Shown: positions 45,952 to 55,851, numbered from the stretch's first letter. The stretch: DNA of 64,000 nt from Acidocella aminolytica 101 = DSM 11237 (GCF_900129125.1 NZ_FQVJ01000006.1:1-64000); one strand, 5' to 3'. Notes: generated by a model not told the origin, from the sequence alone. Made by a program: numbers and translations.

Positions 45952-47037
45952 TCAGGAAAGCTTGCCGTCCACCCCGGCCACCAGCGTTTGCATGCTGGTC
46001 AGGGAATCGTCGCTCATGGTCTGACCGGCAGGCACAAAGATCTTACCGCTCTGGTCGGTGAGCGGGCCGGTGAAAATCTTGTTTTTGCCGGAGGCAATAT
46101 CCGCCACAGTCTGCTTCGCGGTGACGGCCACGGCGTCCGGCATGTTGCGGTAAGGAGCCATGGCCAGCATGCCATCGGCAAAGCCGCCCCAAGTGTTGGT
46201 GCTGGTCCAGGTGCCGGCCAGGGCTTCCTTGATGCGTTTGATGTAATAGCCACCCCACTCATTCACATCGGCGGTGAGTTGGTCATGCGGGGCGAATTTG
46301 ATCATGTCCGTCGCCTCGCCAAAGGCGGGGATATGGCGGCTAGCGGCCACCTGCAATGGAGCTGGGCTGTCCGTGTGCTGGGTAATAACATCGCAGCCCT
46401 GGTCGATGAGCGCCTTGGCGGCGTCGCCTTCCTTGCCGGGATCGTACCAGCTGTCGATCATGATGAATTTCAGACGCGCCTTGGGGTTCACACTCTGCAT
46501 ACCCAGCGTCACGGCATTCATGCCGCGCACCACCTCGGGGATGGGCACGGAGGCGACATAGCCGATCTTGCCGGTTTTGGACATGTGGCCAGCAATGACG
46601 CCCTGCACGTAACGGCCCTCATAATAGCGGATATCGTAAGTGGCGAGGTTTTTGGCGCGCTTATAGCCGGTGCAATGCTCGAACATCACATGCGGGTTTT
46701 TGGCGGCAACCTTCACCATGTAATTCATGTAGCCGAAGGACGTGCCGAAGATCAGCTTATGACCAGAGGAGGCCAAGCTCTCGAACACGGATTGACACTC
46801 CGGCGATTCCGGCACGTTCTCAACGTAAGAGGTCTCGATGGCCGTCCCCAGCGCCGCCTGGGCCTGTTTGCGGGCGATGTCGTGCTGGTAGGTCCAGCCG
46901 AAATCCCCCACCGGGCCGACATAAACAAAGCCGACCTTCAGCGGCGCATCGGCCCGCGCGGCGCGCATGATGCCGGGGGCAGCCAGCGCCGAGGCTCCCA
47001 GCATGGCCGTGAAGCCACGGCGTTTGAATGAAGACAT
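45952..47037 (-). CDS. BMP-family ABC transporter substrate-binding protein
   Basis: The 361-residue periplasmic protein has a twin-arginine-like signal (FKRRGFTAMLGASALAAPGI, ending near ARADA). The mature part shows KVGFVYVGPVGDFGWTYQHD, MFEHCTGYKRAKNLATYDIR, YEGRYVQGVIAGHMSKTGKI and GCDVITQHTDSPAPLQVAAS. This is the PnrA/Med (Bmp) family, which binds purine nucleosides or related bases. It is the last gene of the importer operon. The neighbourhood of guanine deaminase, xanthine dehydrogenase and 8-oxoguanine deaminase supports a purine ligand. Confidence 0.9.
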   Translation of the reverse strand: MSSFKRRGFTAMLGASALAAPGIMRAARADAPLKVGFVYVGPVGDFGWTYQHDIARKQAQAALGTAIETSYVENVPESPECQSVFESLASSGHKLIFGTSFGYMNYMVKVAAKNPHVMFEHCTGYKRAKNLATYDIRYYEGRYVQGVIAGHMSKTGKIGYVASVPIPEVVRGMNAVTLGMQSVNPKARLKFIMIDSWYDPGKEGDAAKALIDQGCDVITQHTDSPAPLQVAASRHIPAFGEATDMIKFAPHDQLTADVNEWGGYYIKRIKEALAGTWTSTNTWGGFADGMLAMAPYRNMPDAVAVTAKQTVADIASGKNKIFTGPLTDQSGKIFVPAGQTMSDDSLTSMQTLVAGVDGKLS

Positions 47038-47064
47038 GAAGTTGCTCCTTCCGGGTTGGAAAAT

Positions 47065-47991
47065 TCAGGACACCGCGTGGAAATATTTGCCAAGGCAAGC
47101 GGGTTGGTTGAGGCGGATGCGCCGGGCATCACGCGAAATGAGCACCAGCACCACTACCGTGCCGACATAAGGCAGCAACGAGACCAGCGGCGAGGGAACG
47201 GCGATACCGAGCCCTTGGATGTAGAGGGAAAGAAAGGTGATGCCGCCAAACAGATAAGCCCCCACCAGCAGCCAGAGCGGCCGCCAAGCGGAGAACACCA
47301 CCAGCGCCAGGGCGATCCAGCCCCGTCCGGCCGTGAGGTCCTGCGACCAGAGCGGGGAGTAGAACAGCGAGAGATAGGCGCCGCCAATGCCTGCCATCGC
47401 ACCGCCAAAAGCCACGGCGGCATAGCGGATGCGCAGAACCGGGTACCCCATGGCGTGGGCGGCGTCGTGACTGTCTCCCACCGCGCGCAGGATCAGCCCG
47501 GCATGGGTCTTGTTCAGGAACCAGGCAATGAGCGCCAGCATCACGAAGGAGAAGTAGATCAGGATATTCTGATCGAACAACACATGGCCAATGAAGGGGA
47601 TCTGCGACAGCAGCGGGACGGGAATGGCGTGCAGAACCGGAGCAGAAATGCCGACATAGCCCGCCCCCAGTAAAGCCGCGAAGCCCTTGCCAAAAATGGT
47701 GAGCGCCAGACCCGTGGCGACCTGATTGGCCAGAAAGCTGAGCGTGAGCAGCGCGAAGATCATCGCGATCAACATACCCGCCAGGGCGGCCGCCCCCACG
47801 CCCAGCAACGCGCTACCGGTTTGGTGCGCGGTGGCAAACCCGGCGATGGCCCCCACCAGCATCATGCCTTCCACGCCCAGATTCAGCACGCCGGATTTCT
47901 CCGCAACCAGTTCGCCCGAGGCGGCGATGAGCAACGGCGTGGAGGCCGCAACGACGGAAATGGCGAGGTTGGAGACGTAAGCGAGGTTCAT
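47065..47991 (-). CDS. ABC transporter permease (BMP/nucleoside type), subunit 2
   Basis: The 308-residue permease has about eight to ten hydrophobic segments, with TPLLIAASGELVAEKSGVLN and LGVEGMMLVGAIAGFATAHQ near the N-terminus. FINDINGS elsewhere include the AVGDSHDAAHAMGYPVLRIR coupling loop and AGRGWIALALVVFSAWRPL. These match the BmpC/NupQ-like half of nucleoside importers related to the branched-chain amino-acid permease family. It overlaps the first permease by four bases and precedes the BMP gene by 27 bases. Confidence 0.9.
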   Translation of the reverse strand: MNLAYVSNLAISVVAASTPLLIAASGELVAEKSGVLNLGVEGMMLVGAIAGFATAHQTGSALLGVGAAALAGMLIAMIFALLTLSFLANQVATGLALTIFGKGFAALLGAGYVGISAPVLHAIPVPLLSQIPFIGHVLFDQNILIYFSFVMLALIAWFLNKTHAGLILRAVGDSHDAAHAMGYPVLRIRYAAVAFGGAMAGIGGAYLSLFYSPLWSQDLTAGRGWIALALVVFSAWRPLWLLVGAYLFGGITFLSLYIQGLGIAVPSPLVSLLPYVGTVVVLVLISRDARRIRLNQPACLGKYFHAVS

Positions 47992-49064
47992 GCGGCCTCC
48001 GGCGCAGATGGGCGGATACGACGGAAACGGTGCAGGATCAGCACATCAGCGCCCAGCAGGTAAAACAGCAGCACACCCTGAAAAATACCGGTGATGGCGT
48101 TGGGCATGTTGAGATTGATCTGCGCCGCGTCACCGCCAAGGTAAGAAAGCGCAAGCAGCAACCCAGCGAAGATCACCCCCACCGGATGCAGCCGCCCCAG
48201 AAACGCGACGATAACCGCCGAGAAGCCATAGCCCGGCGTGATGGTGGTTGTGAGCTGGCCGATGGGGCCCGTAACCTCGATAATGCCCGCCAGCCCTGAA
48301 AGCCCGCCTGAGACCAGTAGCGCGATCCAGGTGAGGCGCGCGTTGGAAAACCCCGCGAAGCGCGCGGCGCGCGGCGCTTGCCCCACCACGCGCAGCTGAA
48401 ACCCCAGCACCGAACGCGCCAATATCTGCCACAGCACCAAAGCGAGCAAAGGAGCCAGCAGGCAGCCGAGATGGATGGAGGTGGTGCCGAAATCCGGCGT
48501 GGTAGCCCCTGCGCCGAACATGGCCGATTGCGGGAAACCGAACCCTTGAGGGTCCCGCCAGGGGCCGGTGACCAACCAGACCAGGATGAGCTGCGCGATA
48601 TAAACCAGCATCAGTGAAGTCAGGATTTCGTTGGCGTTGAATCTGAGCTTCAAGAAGGCAACGATTCCGGCCCAAAACATGCCGCCCAGCACCCCCAGGC
48701 ACAGCACCAGCGGATATTCCCACCAGAAGGCGCCGTTGGGCAGCGCCAGCGCCAGCCCCGCGCCTGCCAGAGCGCCCAGCGTGAATTGCCCGTCGCCACC
48801 GATGTTCCAGACGTTGGCGCGGTAACAAAGGGCCAACCCGGCGCCGATCATGATTAAGGGTGCGGCGCGCACCAGCAAGGAGGACAGGCCCGAGGCGGTG
48901 CTGATGGGCGTGATCAGGAAGGTTTCAATGCCCTGGACCGGCGGTTTGCCGAGCAAGGAGAAAATCGCCATCATGGTGATAATGGTCAGGATAACCGCCA
49001 GAACCGGTGAGCCGTAGGACCAGAAAAGCGAGCGTTCGCCGCGCGGCTCAAGCCGGTAGAGCAT
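47988..49064 (-). CDS. ABC transporter permease (BMP/nucleoside type), subunit 1
   Basis: The 358-residue permease carries LCYRANVWNIGGDGQFTLGA (the EAA-like N-terminal feature of this family), LRFNANEILTSLMLVYIAQL, GFQLRVVGQAPRAARFAGFS, a coupling loop, and GYGFSAVIVAFLGRLHPVGV. It pairs with the second permease to form the channel. It overlaps the ATPase gene by 17 bases and the second permease gene by four, so the three are tightly coupled. Confidence 0.9.
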   Translation of the reverse strand: MLYRLEPRGERSLFWSYGSPVLAVILTIITMMAIFSLLGKPPVQGIETFLITPISTASGLSSLLVRAAPLIMIGAGLALCYRANVWNIGGDGQFTLGALAGAGLALALPNGAFWWEYPLVLCLGVLGGMFWAGIVAFLKLRFNANEILTSLMLVYIAQLILVWLVTGPWRDPQGFGFPQSAMFGAGATTPDFGTTSIHLGCLLAPLLALVLWQILARSVLGFQLRVVGQAPRAARFAGFSNARLTWIALLVSGGLSGLAGIIEVTGPIGQLTTTITPGYGFSAVIVAFLGRLHPVGVIFAGLLLALSYLGGDAAQINLNMPNAITGIFQGVLLFYLLGADVLILHRFRRIRPSAPEAA

Positions 49065-50619
49065 GTGCCAACTCCTCTTTGCCTGTATGCGTACCGCCCA
49101 TCAGCAGACCGATTTTTTCAATGGTTGCGTCCTTCACATTCATGGCGTCCGACAGCCGCCCGGCCGCAATGACGGCGATGCGGTCGCACAGGAGCAAAAT
49201 TTCGTCCAGGTCTTGAGAGATCAGCACAATGGCCGTGCCCGCCGCAGCAAGTTGCAAAAGCGCCTCATAAATTGCCGCCGCCGCCCCAGCATCCACCCCC
49301 CAGGTGGGCTGAGAGATGACAAGCACGCCAGGCTGTTGCAGCACCTCGCGTCCGACCAGGAATTTTTGCAGATTCCCACCCGAGAGCGACCGTGCCTCAG
49401 CCAGCGGGCCTGTGGTGCGGACATCGAAGGCATGGATCACCTTGGCGGCGAATTCGCGGGTGCGTTTGGCGTTAATGAGACCAAAGCGCCCCAGCGCGCC
49501 GCGCACATGGGCGGAGAGAAAGCCGTTTTCCGCCAGGGTCATCTGCCCCACTGCGCCATGGCCGTTGCGTTCCTCCGGCAGAAAGCAGCCGCCCCGACGG
49601 CGACGGGCGCGGGGGCGCTCCTGGCCTATCGCCGCGCCATCCAGCAGAATGTTCATGGGGGAGCCAGCGGGAATTTCACCGGAAAGCGCGTCCATCAATT
49701 CGCCCTGGCCATTGCCCGCAATGCCCGCGATGCCGAAAATCTCCCCGCCTTTCACGGTGAAGGAGATGTCTTTCAGATCCGTGCCGAATTGCTGATTGGA
49801 GCGGATGGTAAGCTTGTTCACCACCAGCCGGTCGCCCCCCAAGTGGATGGTTTTGTTGGAATAATCCTGCTGCTTGAGCTTGGCACTGATCATCATCTCC
49901 GCGAGGTCACGCGCGGTTTTCTCGGCAGGGTTACAATGCGCGACGACCTTGCCCAGGCGCATGATAGTGGCGCGTTCACAAAGGGTGCGGATCTCCTCCA
50001 GCTTATGGCTGATGTAAAGAATGGAACAGCCTTCATCGCGCAGCCGCCGCAAGGTGTCGAACAGCTTGCTCACCTCCTGCGGAGTCAGCACGGAGGTTGG
50101 CTCATCCATAATCAACAGCTTGGGGTTTTGCAGCAGGCAGCGGACGATTTCGATACGCTGACGCTCCCCGACCGAAAGGTCGTGCACCGCCTTATGCGGA
50201 TCCAACGGCAGGCCGTAGCGGGTGGAAATCTCAGCGATGCGGGATTCTAGATTTTCCCGGTCCTTGGGGTCATTGAGGCCAAGCGCGATATTCTCCGACA
50301 CCGTCAGCGCCTCAAACAGCGAGAAATGCTGGAAGACCATGCCAATACCAAGGGCACGCGCCTGCGCTGGGCTGGCAATGCTGACAGGCTGACCGTTCCA
50401 GATCATGCTGCCCGCGTCCGGCTTCATGACACCGTAGATGATTTTGACCAGCGTGCTTTTGCCCGCACCGTTCTCACCCAGCAGCGCGTGGATTTCACCC
50501 TTGCCGATGGTCAAATCCACATGATCGTTAGCGAGGCAGCCGGGAAATTGTTTGACAATCCCGCGCAAGACAAGAAGCGGCGGCCGTTCCAGAACAGTGT
50601 TATCCAGTTCAGAATCCAT
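49048..50619 (-). CDS. ABC transporter ATP-binding protein with two nucleotide-binding domains (BMP type)
   Basis: The 523-residue protein joins two ATPase domains. The first has Walker A GENGAGKST (about residue 48), the signature LSVGERQRIEIVRCLLQNPK and Walker B LLIMDEPTSVLTP. The second has GIAGNGQGELMDALSG in place of a canonical Walker A Lys, SLSGGNLQKFLVGREVLQQP and VLVISQPTWGVDAGAAAAIY. This is the RbsA-like form used with BMP-family binding proteins, with the second site degenerate. GGGAG precedes the ATG at 50619; a reading from 50655 is rejected. It heads the importer operon, divergent from the deaminase gene across 197 bases. Confidence 0.92.
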   Translation of the reverse strand: MDSELDNTVLERPPLLVLRGIVKQFPGCLANDHVDLTIGKGEIHALLGENGAGKSTLVKIIYGVMKPDAGSMIWNGQPVSIASPAQARALGIGMVFQHFSLFEALTVSENIALGLNDPKDRENLESRIAEISTRYGLPLDPHKAVHDLSVGERQRIEIVRCLLQNPKLLIMDEPTSVLTPQEVSKLFDTLRRLRDEGCSILYISHKLEEIRTLCERATIMRLGKVVAHCNPAEKTARDLAEMMISAKLKQQDYSNKTIHLGGDRLVVNKLTIRSNQQFGTDLKDISFTVKGGEIFGIAGIAGNGQGELMDALSGEIPAGSPMNILLDGAAIGQERPRARRRRGGCFLPEERNGHGAVGQMTLAENGFLSAHVRGALGRFGLINAKRTREFAAKVIHAFDVRTTGPLAEARSLSGGNLQKFLVGREVLQQPGVLVISQPTWGVDAGAAAAIYEALLQLAAAGTAIVLISQDLDEILLLCDRIAVIAAGRLSDAMNVKDATIEKIGLLMGGTHTGKEELAHALPA

Positions 50620-50816
50620 ACACACTCCCAAGACCTGCCAAGATCCCCACGACAAGCATAATGCAATTTTCAGGCCAGCCTACACTCAAGCCAGCAAGAG
50701 CCGTCTGCCAATTAGTCTGCCCGCTGCTCTGCACAATCCGTAGCCAGAGCACGCCGCGGCTGCAATAGAATTGACATTCTCGGGGCAGTGAAAAATCTGG
50801 CTGCAAAGGAGATTAC

Positions 50817-52163
50817 ATGAATCTGTGGATCAAGGCGCCGCTAGCGGGAATGCCCGTTGGCGCGGAAGGCGGAATTGTGGTGGCGCACGGGCGCATTGCC
50901 GAGTTGGTGCCCGACGGCGGGCGGCCCAGCCTAGCGGTAGACGAGGTGTTCGAAGCGGGCGGACATGTGGTGTTGCCTGGCCTGATCAACACCCATCATC
51001 ATTTTTACCAAACGCTCACCCGGGCATTTCCTGGGGCGGTAGACCGCAAACTATTTGACTGGCTGATAGAGCTCTATCCTGTCTGGGCGAAGATCACGCC
51101 CCGGCAATTCCGCGTCGCCTGCCGGTTGGCGATGGTGGAGCTGCTGCTCTCCGGCTGCACCACTGCAGCGGATCACCATTATTTGTTCCCGCCCGGGCTG
51201 GAGGATGCCATCGACATCCAGATGGAAGAAGCCGAACGGCTAGGGCTGCGGGTAGTGCTGTGCCGGGGATCAATGGACCTCTCTGTGGAGGAAGGCGGGT
51301 TGCCGCCCAAGCATGTCACGCAAAGTCTGGATGTGATTCTGGCGGATGGCGAACGGTTGGCCAAACGCTGGCACCAGAGCGGGCCCGGGGCGATGCGCCA
51401 GCTTGCCCTGGCGCCATGCTCGCCTTTCTCCGTAACCGGGGATTTGATGCGCGAAAGCGCCAAACAGGCGGAGGTGCTGGATCTACGACTGCATACCCAT
51501 CTGGCCGAAACCGAGGATGAAAACGCCTTCTGTACGGAAACATTCGGGCTGCGGCCGCTGGATTATTTGGAGAATCTCGGCTGGGTGAATGACCGCGTGT
51601 GGTTTGCGCACGGTATCCACTTCAACAAGGACGAGATGCGTCGCATGGGCCGCGCCGGGTGCTGCGTAGCCCATTGCCCGAGCAGCAATATGATCCTGGG
51701 CTCAGGCATCTGCCCGGTGGGCGAATTGGAAGCGGCGGGGGTTGGCGTAGGGCTAGGCGTGGATGGCTCAGCGTCTAACGACGCATCCAACATGGCGCAG
51801 GAGGTGCGGCAGGCATTGTTCGTGGCGCGTGCAGGACGGGGGATTGAGGCGGCAACGCATCTGGACCCGATCCGTTGGGCAACGGAAGGCTCGGCGCGCT
51901 GCCTGGGGCGGGATGATCTTGGGCGGATTGAGATCGGCAAGGAGGCGGATTTGGCCTTCTTCCGACTGGATGAGCCACGCTTCTCCGGCGCAGGCAATCC
52001 TCTGGCAGCGCTGGTAACGTGCGGCGCGCATCAAGCGGACCGTGTGATGGTGGCTGGCAAATGGCGCGTGCTGAACGGCGCTATTCCAGGGCTGGATCTG
52101 GCGGAACTTGTGGCCGCACACCAGGATGCCGCGCGGGCTCTCCGGGAGAGCCTGACGGGTTAA
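50817..52163 (+). CDS. 8-oxoguanine deaminase-like amidohydrolase
   Basis: The 448-residue zinc amidohydrolase has LPGLINTHHHFYQTLTRAFP (metal-binding His pair), LSGCTTAADHHYLFPPGLED, LRLHTHLAETEDE, WFAHGIHFNKDEMRRMGR, VAHCPSSNMILGSGICPV and GVDGSASNDASNMAQEVRQA. These resemble 8-oxoguanine deaminases (Pa0142 group) within the atrazine-chlorohydrolase/guanine deaminase superfamily. It would turn 8-oxoguanine into urate. AAGGAGATTAC precedes the ATG, and TTGACA at 50771-50776 is a candidate -35 with a poor -10. It is convergent with guaD, sharing the stop palindrome TTAA. Confidence 0.85.
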   Translation: MNLWIKAPLAGMPVGAEGGIVVAHGRIAELVPDGGRPSLAVDEVFEAGGHVVLPGLINTHHHFYQTLTRAFPGAVDRKLFDWLIELYPVWAKITPRQFRVACRLAMVELLLSGCTTAADHHYLFPPGLEDAIDIQMEEAERLGLRVVLCRGSMDLSVEEGGLPPKHVTQSLDVILADGERLAKRWHQSGPGAMRQLALAPCSPFSVTGDLMRESAKQAEVLDLRLHTHLAETEDENAFCTETFGLRPLDYLENLGWVNDRVWFAHGIHFNKDEMRRMGRAGCCVAHCPSSNMILGSGICPVGELEAAGVGVGLGVDGSASNDASNMAQEVRQALFVARAGRGIEAATHLDPIRWATEGSARCLGRDDLGRIEIGKEADLAFFRLDEPRFSGAGNPLAALVTCGAHQADRVMVAGKWRVLNGAIPGLDLAELVAAHQDAARALRESLTG

Positions 52164-52636
52164 ACCCAAGCGCCTTCGTGCAAGGCGCGGGCCTCTTCCG
52201 CCAGCAGTGGCCCCACAACCTCCACCATACGCTGCCCTGCGGCAAAAACCGTGCGGCAAGGCAGATCGAGCGTAGGGTTTTCAGCATGGTTGCCCGTAAT
52301 GGCTTTCAGGTCATGCTCGCTCATGCCGTACACGACACGACCAATACCGGACCAGTAAATGGCTCCGGCGCACATGGCGCAAGGTTCGGCGCTGGAATAG
52401 AGCGTGCAATCGGCCAAAAAGGCGCTGCCATATTTAATGGAGGCACGGCTGGCGAGAATCCGTTCAGCATGGCCTGTCATGTCATGATCCGGCAGAAAGC
52501 CGTTGCCTTGCTCCATGAGCACTGCACCATCCGGCCCGGCCAACGTGGCGCCGAACGGGTGGCAGCCGTCCGCCTGGGCGCGCTTGGCGACCTCGAAACT
52601 ATGGCGCAGCAAGGTTTCGTCATCAGGCTGGGTCAT
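52160..52636 (-). CDS. guaD: Guanine deaminase (cytidine-deaminase-fold, GuaD type)
   Basis: The 158-residue zinc enzyme deaminates guanine to xanthine. The deaminase site is TGHAERILASRASIKYG (zinc His and catalytic Glu) and LYSSAEPCAMCAGAIYWSGI (zinc Cys pair). The C-terminal NPTLDLPCRTVFAAG matches bacterial GuaD of this class. AAAGGAGTCCC fixes the ATG at 52636; a longer reading to 52678 is rejected. It overlaps xdhC by 14 bases and is last in the xdhA-xdhB-xdhC-guaD operon, so guanine feeds xanthine to the dehydrogenase. Confidence 0.9.
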   Translation of the reverse strand: MTQPDDETLLRHSFEVAKRAQADGCHPFGATLAGPDGAVLMEQGNGFLPDHDMTGHAERILASRASIKYGSAFLADCTLYSSAEPCAMCAGAIYWSGIGRVVYGMSEHDLKAITGNHAENPTLDLPCRTVFAAGQRMVEVVGPLLAEEARALHEGAWV

Positions 52637-53543
52637 GGGACTCCTTTGGTAGGCTGAGAAGTTGCGCGGCCACGGCAATGGCGATCACGGCAGGCTGTTT
52701 GCCTCCCACGCCCGGCAGACCGATAGGGCAAACGAAGCGTGATGCATCAATATTCTCCCCATGCAGACGCGCAAGGAACCGCGCCCGCTTGGTGACCGAC
52801 CCGATCATGCCGACAAAACCGGCCGGACCGCGCAAGGCGGCGGTGGCTAGGCGGTAATCCAGCGCGTGGTCGTGGGTGAGGATCAGCACGGCGGCAGCGG
52901 ACGAGGCACTGGCCAGAACATCCTCCATGGCCTCGGCCGAGCAACAGACCAGGCCAGGCAAGACTTGCAGGTCAGGGCGCGTATCAAACCAGCCCAGTGA
53001 GAGCGGCAGCCCCGCGCAGGCACGCGCGATGGCTTGGCCCACATGGCCAGCACCAAACAGCAGCACCGGGCGGCTGGGGGCGGAAAGCGGTTCGATAATT
53101 TGCGTGCCCACCCCCGGCTTTTCTCCACGCGCGGGCAAAATGCTCGCGGCAAGGCGACCACCATAGGTGCGGTGGACGGCGCCCATGGTAAGTTCAGAGA
53201 CAAGTGTTTCACCCGGCGCCACGTCCAGAAAACCACAGGCGGCGGGGCTGAGATGCTCAACGAGGAGCCGCACCCGTCCGCCACAGCATTGGCCGAGCAG
53301 CGGCCCGAGCGGGTAGTCCTGCACCGCCCAGCTGCCGGGAGCCTGAGCCAGCGCCGCACGGGCCTGGGAGATGGCGGTGAATTCCAGATTGCCGCCGCCG
53401 ATGGTGCCTTGCACGGTCTTTGCCGTGACGAGCATTTTGGTGCCCGCGCCACGCGGCGCTGAACCCTCGGTCGCCAGCACACTCACCAGTGCCACGGGGC
53501 CATGGGGAAGCAAGGCGCGCAACGCAGCCAGCCACTCAGCCAT
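52623..53543 (-). CDS. xdhC: Xanthine dehydrogenase accessory protein XdhC
   Basis: XdhC binds the molybdenum cofactor, protects its sulfurated form and hands it to XdhB. The 306-residue protein starts MAEWLAALRALLPHGPVALV and has VLATEGSAPRGAGTKMLV, GTIGGGNLEFTAISQARAAL, YPLGPLLGQCCGGRVRLLVE (Cys pair), PVLLFGAGHVGQAIARA (Rossmann motif), ILTHDHALDYRLATAAL and a C-terminal GLPGVGGKQPAVIAIAVAAQ. It overlaps xdhB by eight bases and guaD by 14. Confidence 0.95.
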   Translation of the reverse strand: MAEWLAALRALLPHGPVALVSVLATEGSAPRGAGTKMLVTAKTVQGTIGGGNLEFTAISQARAALAQAPGSWAVQDYPLGPLLGQCCGGRVRLLVEHLSPAACGFLDVAPGETLVSELTMGAVHRTYGGRLAASILPARGEKPGVGTQIIEPLSAPSRPVLLFGAGHVGQAIARACAGLPLSLGWFDTRPDLQVLPGLVCCSAEAMEDVLASASSAAAVLILTHDHALDYRLATAALRGPAGFVGMIGSVTKRARFLARLHGENIDASRFVCPIGLPGVGGKQPAVIAIAVAAQLLSLPKESHDPA

Positions 53544-55851
53544 GGCGAGATTTCAGCCCATTGATGGCGGCCAGAATCCGCTCCGGCGTGGCGGGGGCGT
53601 CTAATGCGGGAAAGCCAGCCTCCGGAACAGCGGCGGCAACCGCCTGGGTGAGCGCGCAGAATACCGCATTGGCCAGCATGAAAGGCGGCTCCCCCACGGC
53701 TTTGGAGCGGTGGATAGTGGGCTCCATATTCCGCCCCTGAGCCCAGAGCGCGATGTTCATGCGCGCCGGGCGGTCTGACGCGGTGGGGATTTTATAGGTG
53801 GAGGGGGCATGGGTAAGCAGACGGCCTGATTCATCGAACACCAGTTCCTCAGTAGTGAGCCAGCCCATGCCTTGAATGAAGCCGCCTTCTATCTGGCCGA
53901 GATCAATCGCGGGGTTCAGGGATTTACCAACATCGTGCAGAATATCTACCGCCAGCACCTTATGCTCGCCGGTGAGTGTGTCCACGGCCACTTCCGCCAC
54001 CGCTGCGCCGTAAGCAAAGTAATAGAAAGGCCGCCCGGTATGGGTCTTGCGGTCGTAATGGATATCCGGCGTGGCATAGAAGCCGGTGGAGGAAAGCGAG
54101 ACGCGGTTGAGGTAAGCCAGTTGGCAGAGCTGACCAAAGCTGATCAGTTCCACCCCGGCCTGCACGCCAGCCGGGGTGAAGCGCACCTGTGCCTCCGTTA
54201 CACCAAAATGCCTGGCCGCAAACGCCACGAGGCGTTGCCTGATGGTGTCAGCCGCATTGAAGGCGGCCATACCGTTAAGGTCCGTACCGGAGGACGCCGC
54301 CGTGGCGGAGGTGTTAGGCACCTTGTCCGTCCGGGTTGAGGAAATGCGCACGGTCTCGACCGGCACGGCGAAGACGTCCGCCACCACCTGCGCTACTTTG
54401 ATCATGAGTCCCTGACCCATCTCTGTACCGCCATGGTTCAGCAGGATGGAGCCGTCCGTATAAAGATTCACCAACGCTCCCCCCTGGTTGAGATGGGTGG
54501 TGGTGAAGCTGATGCCGAATTTCACGGGGGTCAGGGACATGCCTTTTTTGATGATGCGGTGGGTTTTGTTCCAATCTGCCACCGCCGCGCGGCGGGCAGC
54601 GTAATCACTGCGCTCCACCAACTCCTCGATGATCTCCGGCGCGATATTATCGGTCACCTGCATCGCGTAGGGTGTCATGTCCCGCCCTGGACCATAAAGA
54701 TTGCGCTGGCGGACGAGGAGTGGGTCCAGACCCAGATCATGCGCGATATGGTCCATCACGCGCTCGGCCACGATCATGCCTTGTGGCCCGCCAAATCCGC
54801 GGAAGGCGGTGGCGGAGACCGTGTTGGTCTTGGCGCGGTGCGAGTGGATGTTCACCGACGGGTAGAAATAGCAATTATCGGCATGAAACATAGCGCGATC
54901 ATTGATCGAGTAGGACAAATCCGCCGTGCAACCGCACCGTGAGGCGAGCGTGATGGAAATGGCCTGGACCTTTCCGGTTTCGTCAAACCCCACCTCGTAA
55001 ACGGCTGTGAATTCATGCCGCTTGCCGGTGATCACCATGTCGTCGTCGCGGTCGGCCCGGATTTTCACCTGTTGACCGGTCCGCACAGCGGCCAGGGAAG
55101 CGGCGGTGGCGAACAGCGAGGCTTGTGTCTCCTTGCCGCCAAACCCGCCGCCCATCCGGCGGACCTCGACCGTGACCTCGGCATCGGCAAGCCCCAGCAC
55201 GCGGGCGACGATATGCTGCACCTCGCTGGGGTGCTGGGTGGAAGAGAGCACATGCACCTGGCCTTCCTCCTGCGGGGTGGCGATGGCGATTTGGCCTTCC
55301 AGGTAAAAATGATCCTGCCCGCCAATCTCCAGCCTGCCTTTCACCAGGCGCGGGGCAGCAGCCAGATCCGCCGTCACATCGCCACGCCCCATGGTCTGGA
55401 CAGGCTCGATCACCGACTCCGCTGCCAGCGCGTCCTCGATGGACAGCAAGGGCGGCAGTTTTTCATAATCAATCCGGCCCAGCTTTGCGGCGCGGCGTGC
55501 AGCCTGATAGCTTGTTGCCACCACCAGAAACACCGCCTGGCCGTGATAAATGACTTCACCTTCGGCAAAAAGGCGGTCATCCCCTGCGAAGGGACTGACA
55601 TCGTTCCGGCCGGGAATGTCCGCAGCGGAAAACACCGCCACCACGCCGGGGGCAGCGCGTACCGCCGAAAGGTCCAGGCTGAGGATTTTCGCGTGCGCTT
55701 CATTGGACAAGCCAAACGCGCCATGCAGCATCCCGGCTGCCTCCGGCATATCGTCCGTGTAAAGCGCTCTGCCCGCCACATGGGCGCGGGCAGAGTCATG
55801 CGGTAAGGGGCGCGAGACGGCGTTGAGCGTCTGAATATCGTGGTCAGCCAT
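53536..55851 (-). CDS. xdhB: Xanthine dehydrogenase, molybdopterin-binding subunit
   Basis: The 771-residue large subunit oxidises hypoxanthine and xanthine to urate at a molybdenum site. Visible are ARAHVAGRALYTDDMPE, the YLEGQIAIATPQEEGQVHVL region, RMGGGFGGKETQASLFA, ATAFRGFGGPQGMIVAERV (substrate Arg), VNLYTDGSILLNHGGTEMGQ, and SKAVGEPPFMLANAVF with the catalytic Glu. The subunit order and lengths equal the R. capsulatus type split XdhA/XdhB. It overlaps xdhA and xdhC by eight bases each. Confidence 0.96.
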   Translation of the reverse strand: MADHDIQTLNAVSRPLPHDSARAHVAGRALYTDDMPEAAGMLHGAFGLSNEAHAKILSLDLSAVRAAPGVVAVFSAADIPGRNDVSPFAGDDRLFAEGEVIYHGQAVFLVVATSYQAARRAAKLGRIDYEKLPPLLSIEDALAAESVIEPVQTMGRGDVTADLAAAPRLVKGRLEIGGQDHFYLEGQIAIATPQEEGQVHVLSSTQHPSEVQHIVARVLGLADAEVTVEVRRMGGGFGGKETQASLFATAASLAAVRTGQQVKIRADRDDDMVITGKRHEFTAVYEVGFDETGKVQAISITLASRCGCTADLSYSINDRAMFHADNCYFYPSVNIHSHRAKTNTVSATAFRGFGGPQGMIVAERVMDHIAHDLGLDPLLVRQRNLYGPGRDMTPYAMQVTDNIAPEIIEELVERSDYAARRAAVADWNKTHRIIKKGMSLTPVKFGISFTTTHLNQGGALVNLYTDGSILLNHGGTEMGQGLMIKVAQVVADVFAVPVETVRISSTRTDKVPNTSATAASSGTDLNGMAAFNAADTIRQRLVAFAARHFGVTEAQVRFTPAGVQAGVELISFGQLCQLAYLNRVSLSSTGFYATPDIHYDRKTHTGRPFYYFAYGAAVAEVAVDTLTGEHKVLAVDILHDVGKSLNPAIDLGQIEGGFIQGMGWLTTEELVFDESGRLLTHAPSTYKIPTASDRPARMNIALWAQGRNMEPTIHRSKAVGEPPFMLANAVFCALTQAVAAAVPEAGFPALDAPATPERILAAINGLKSRHG

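Noticed and set aside
45988-47031. A 347-codon open frame opposite the BMP protein gene, and a similar one at 49063-50250 opposite the ABC ATPase
   Set aside because: Both mirror well-supported genes and show no family similarity.
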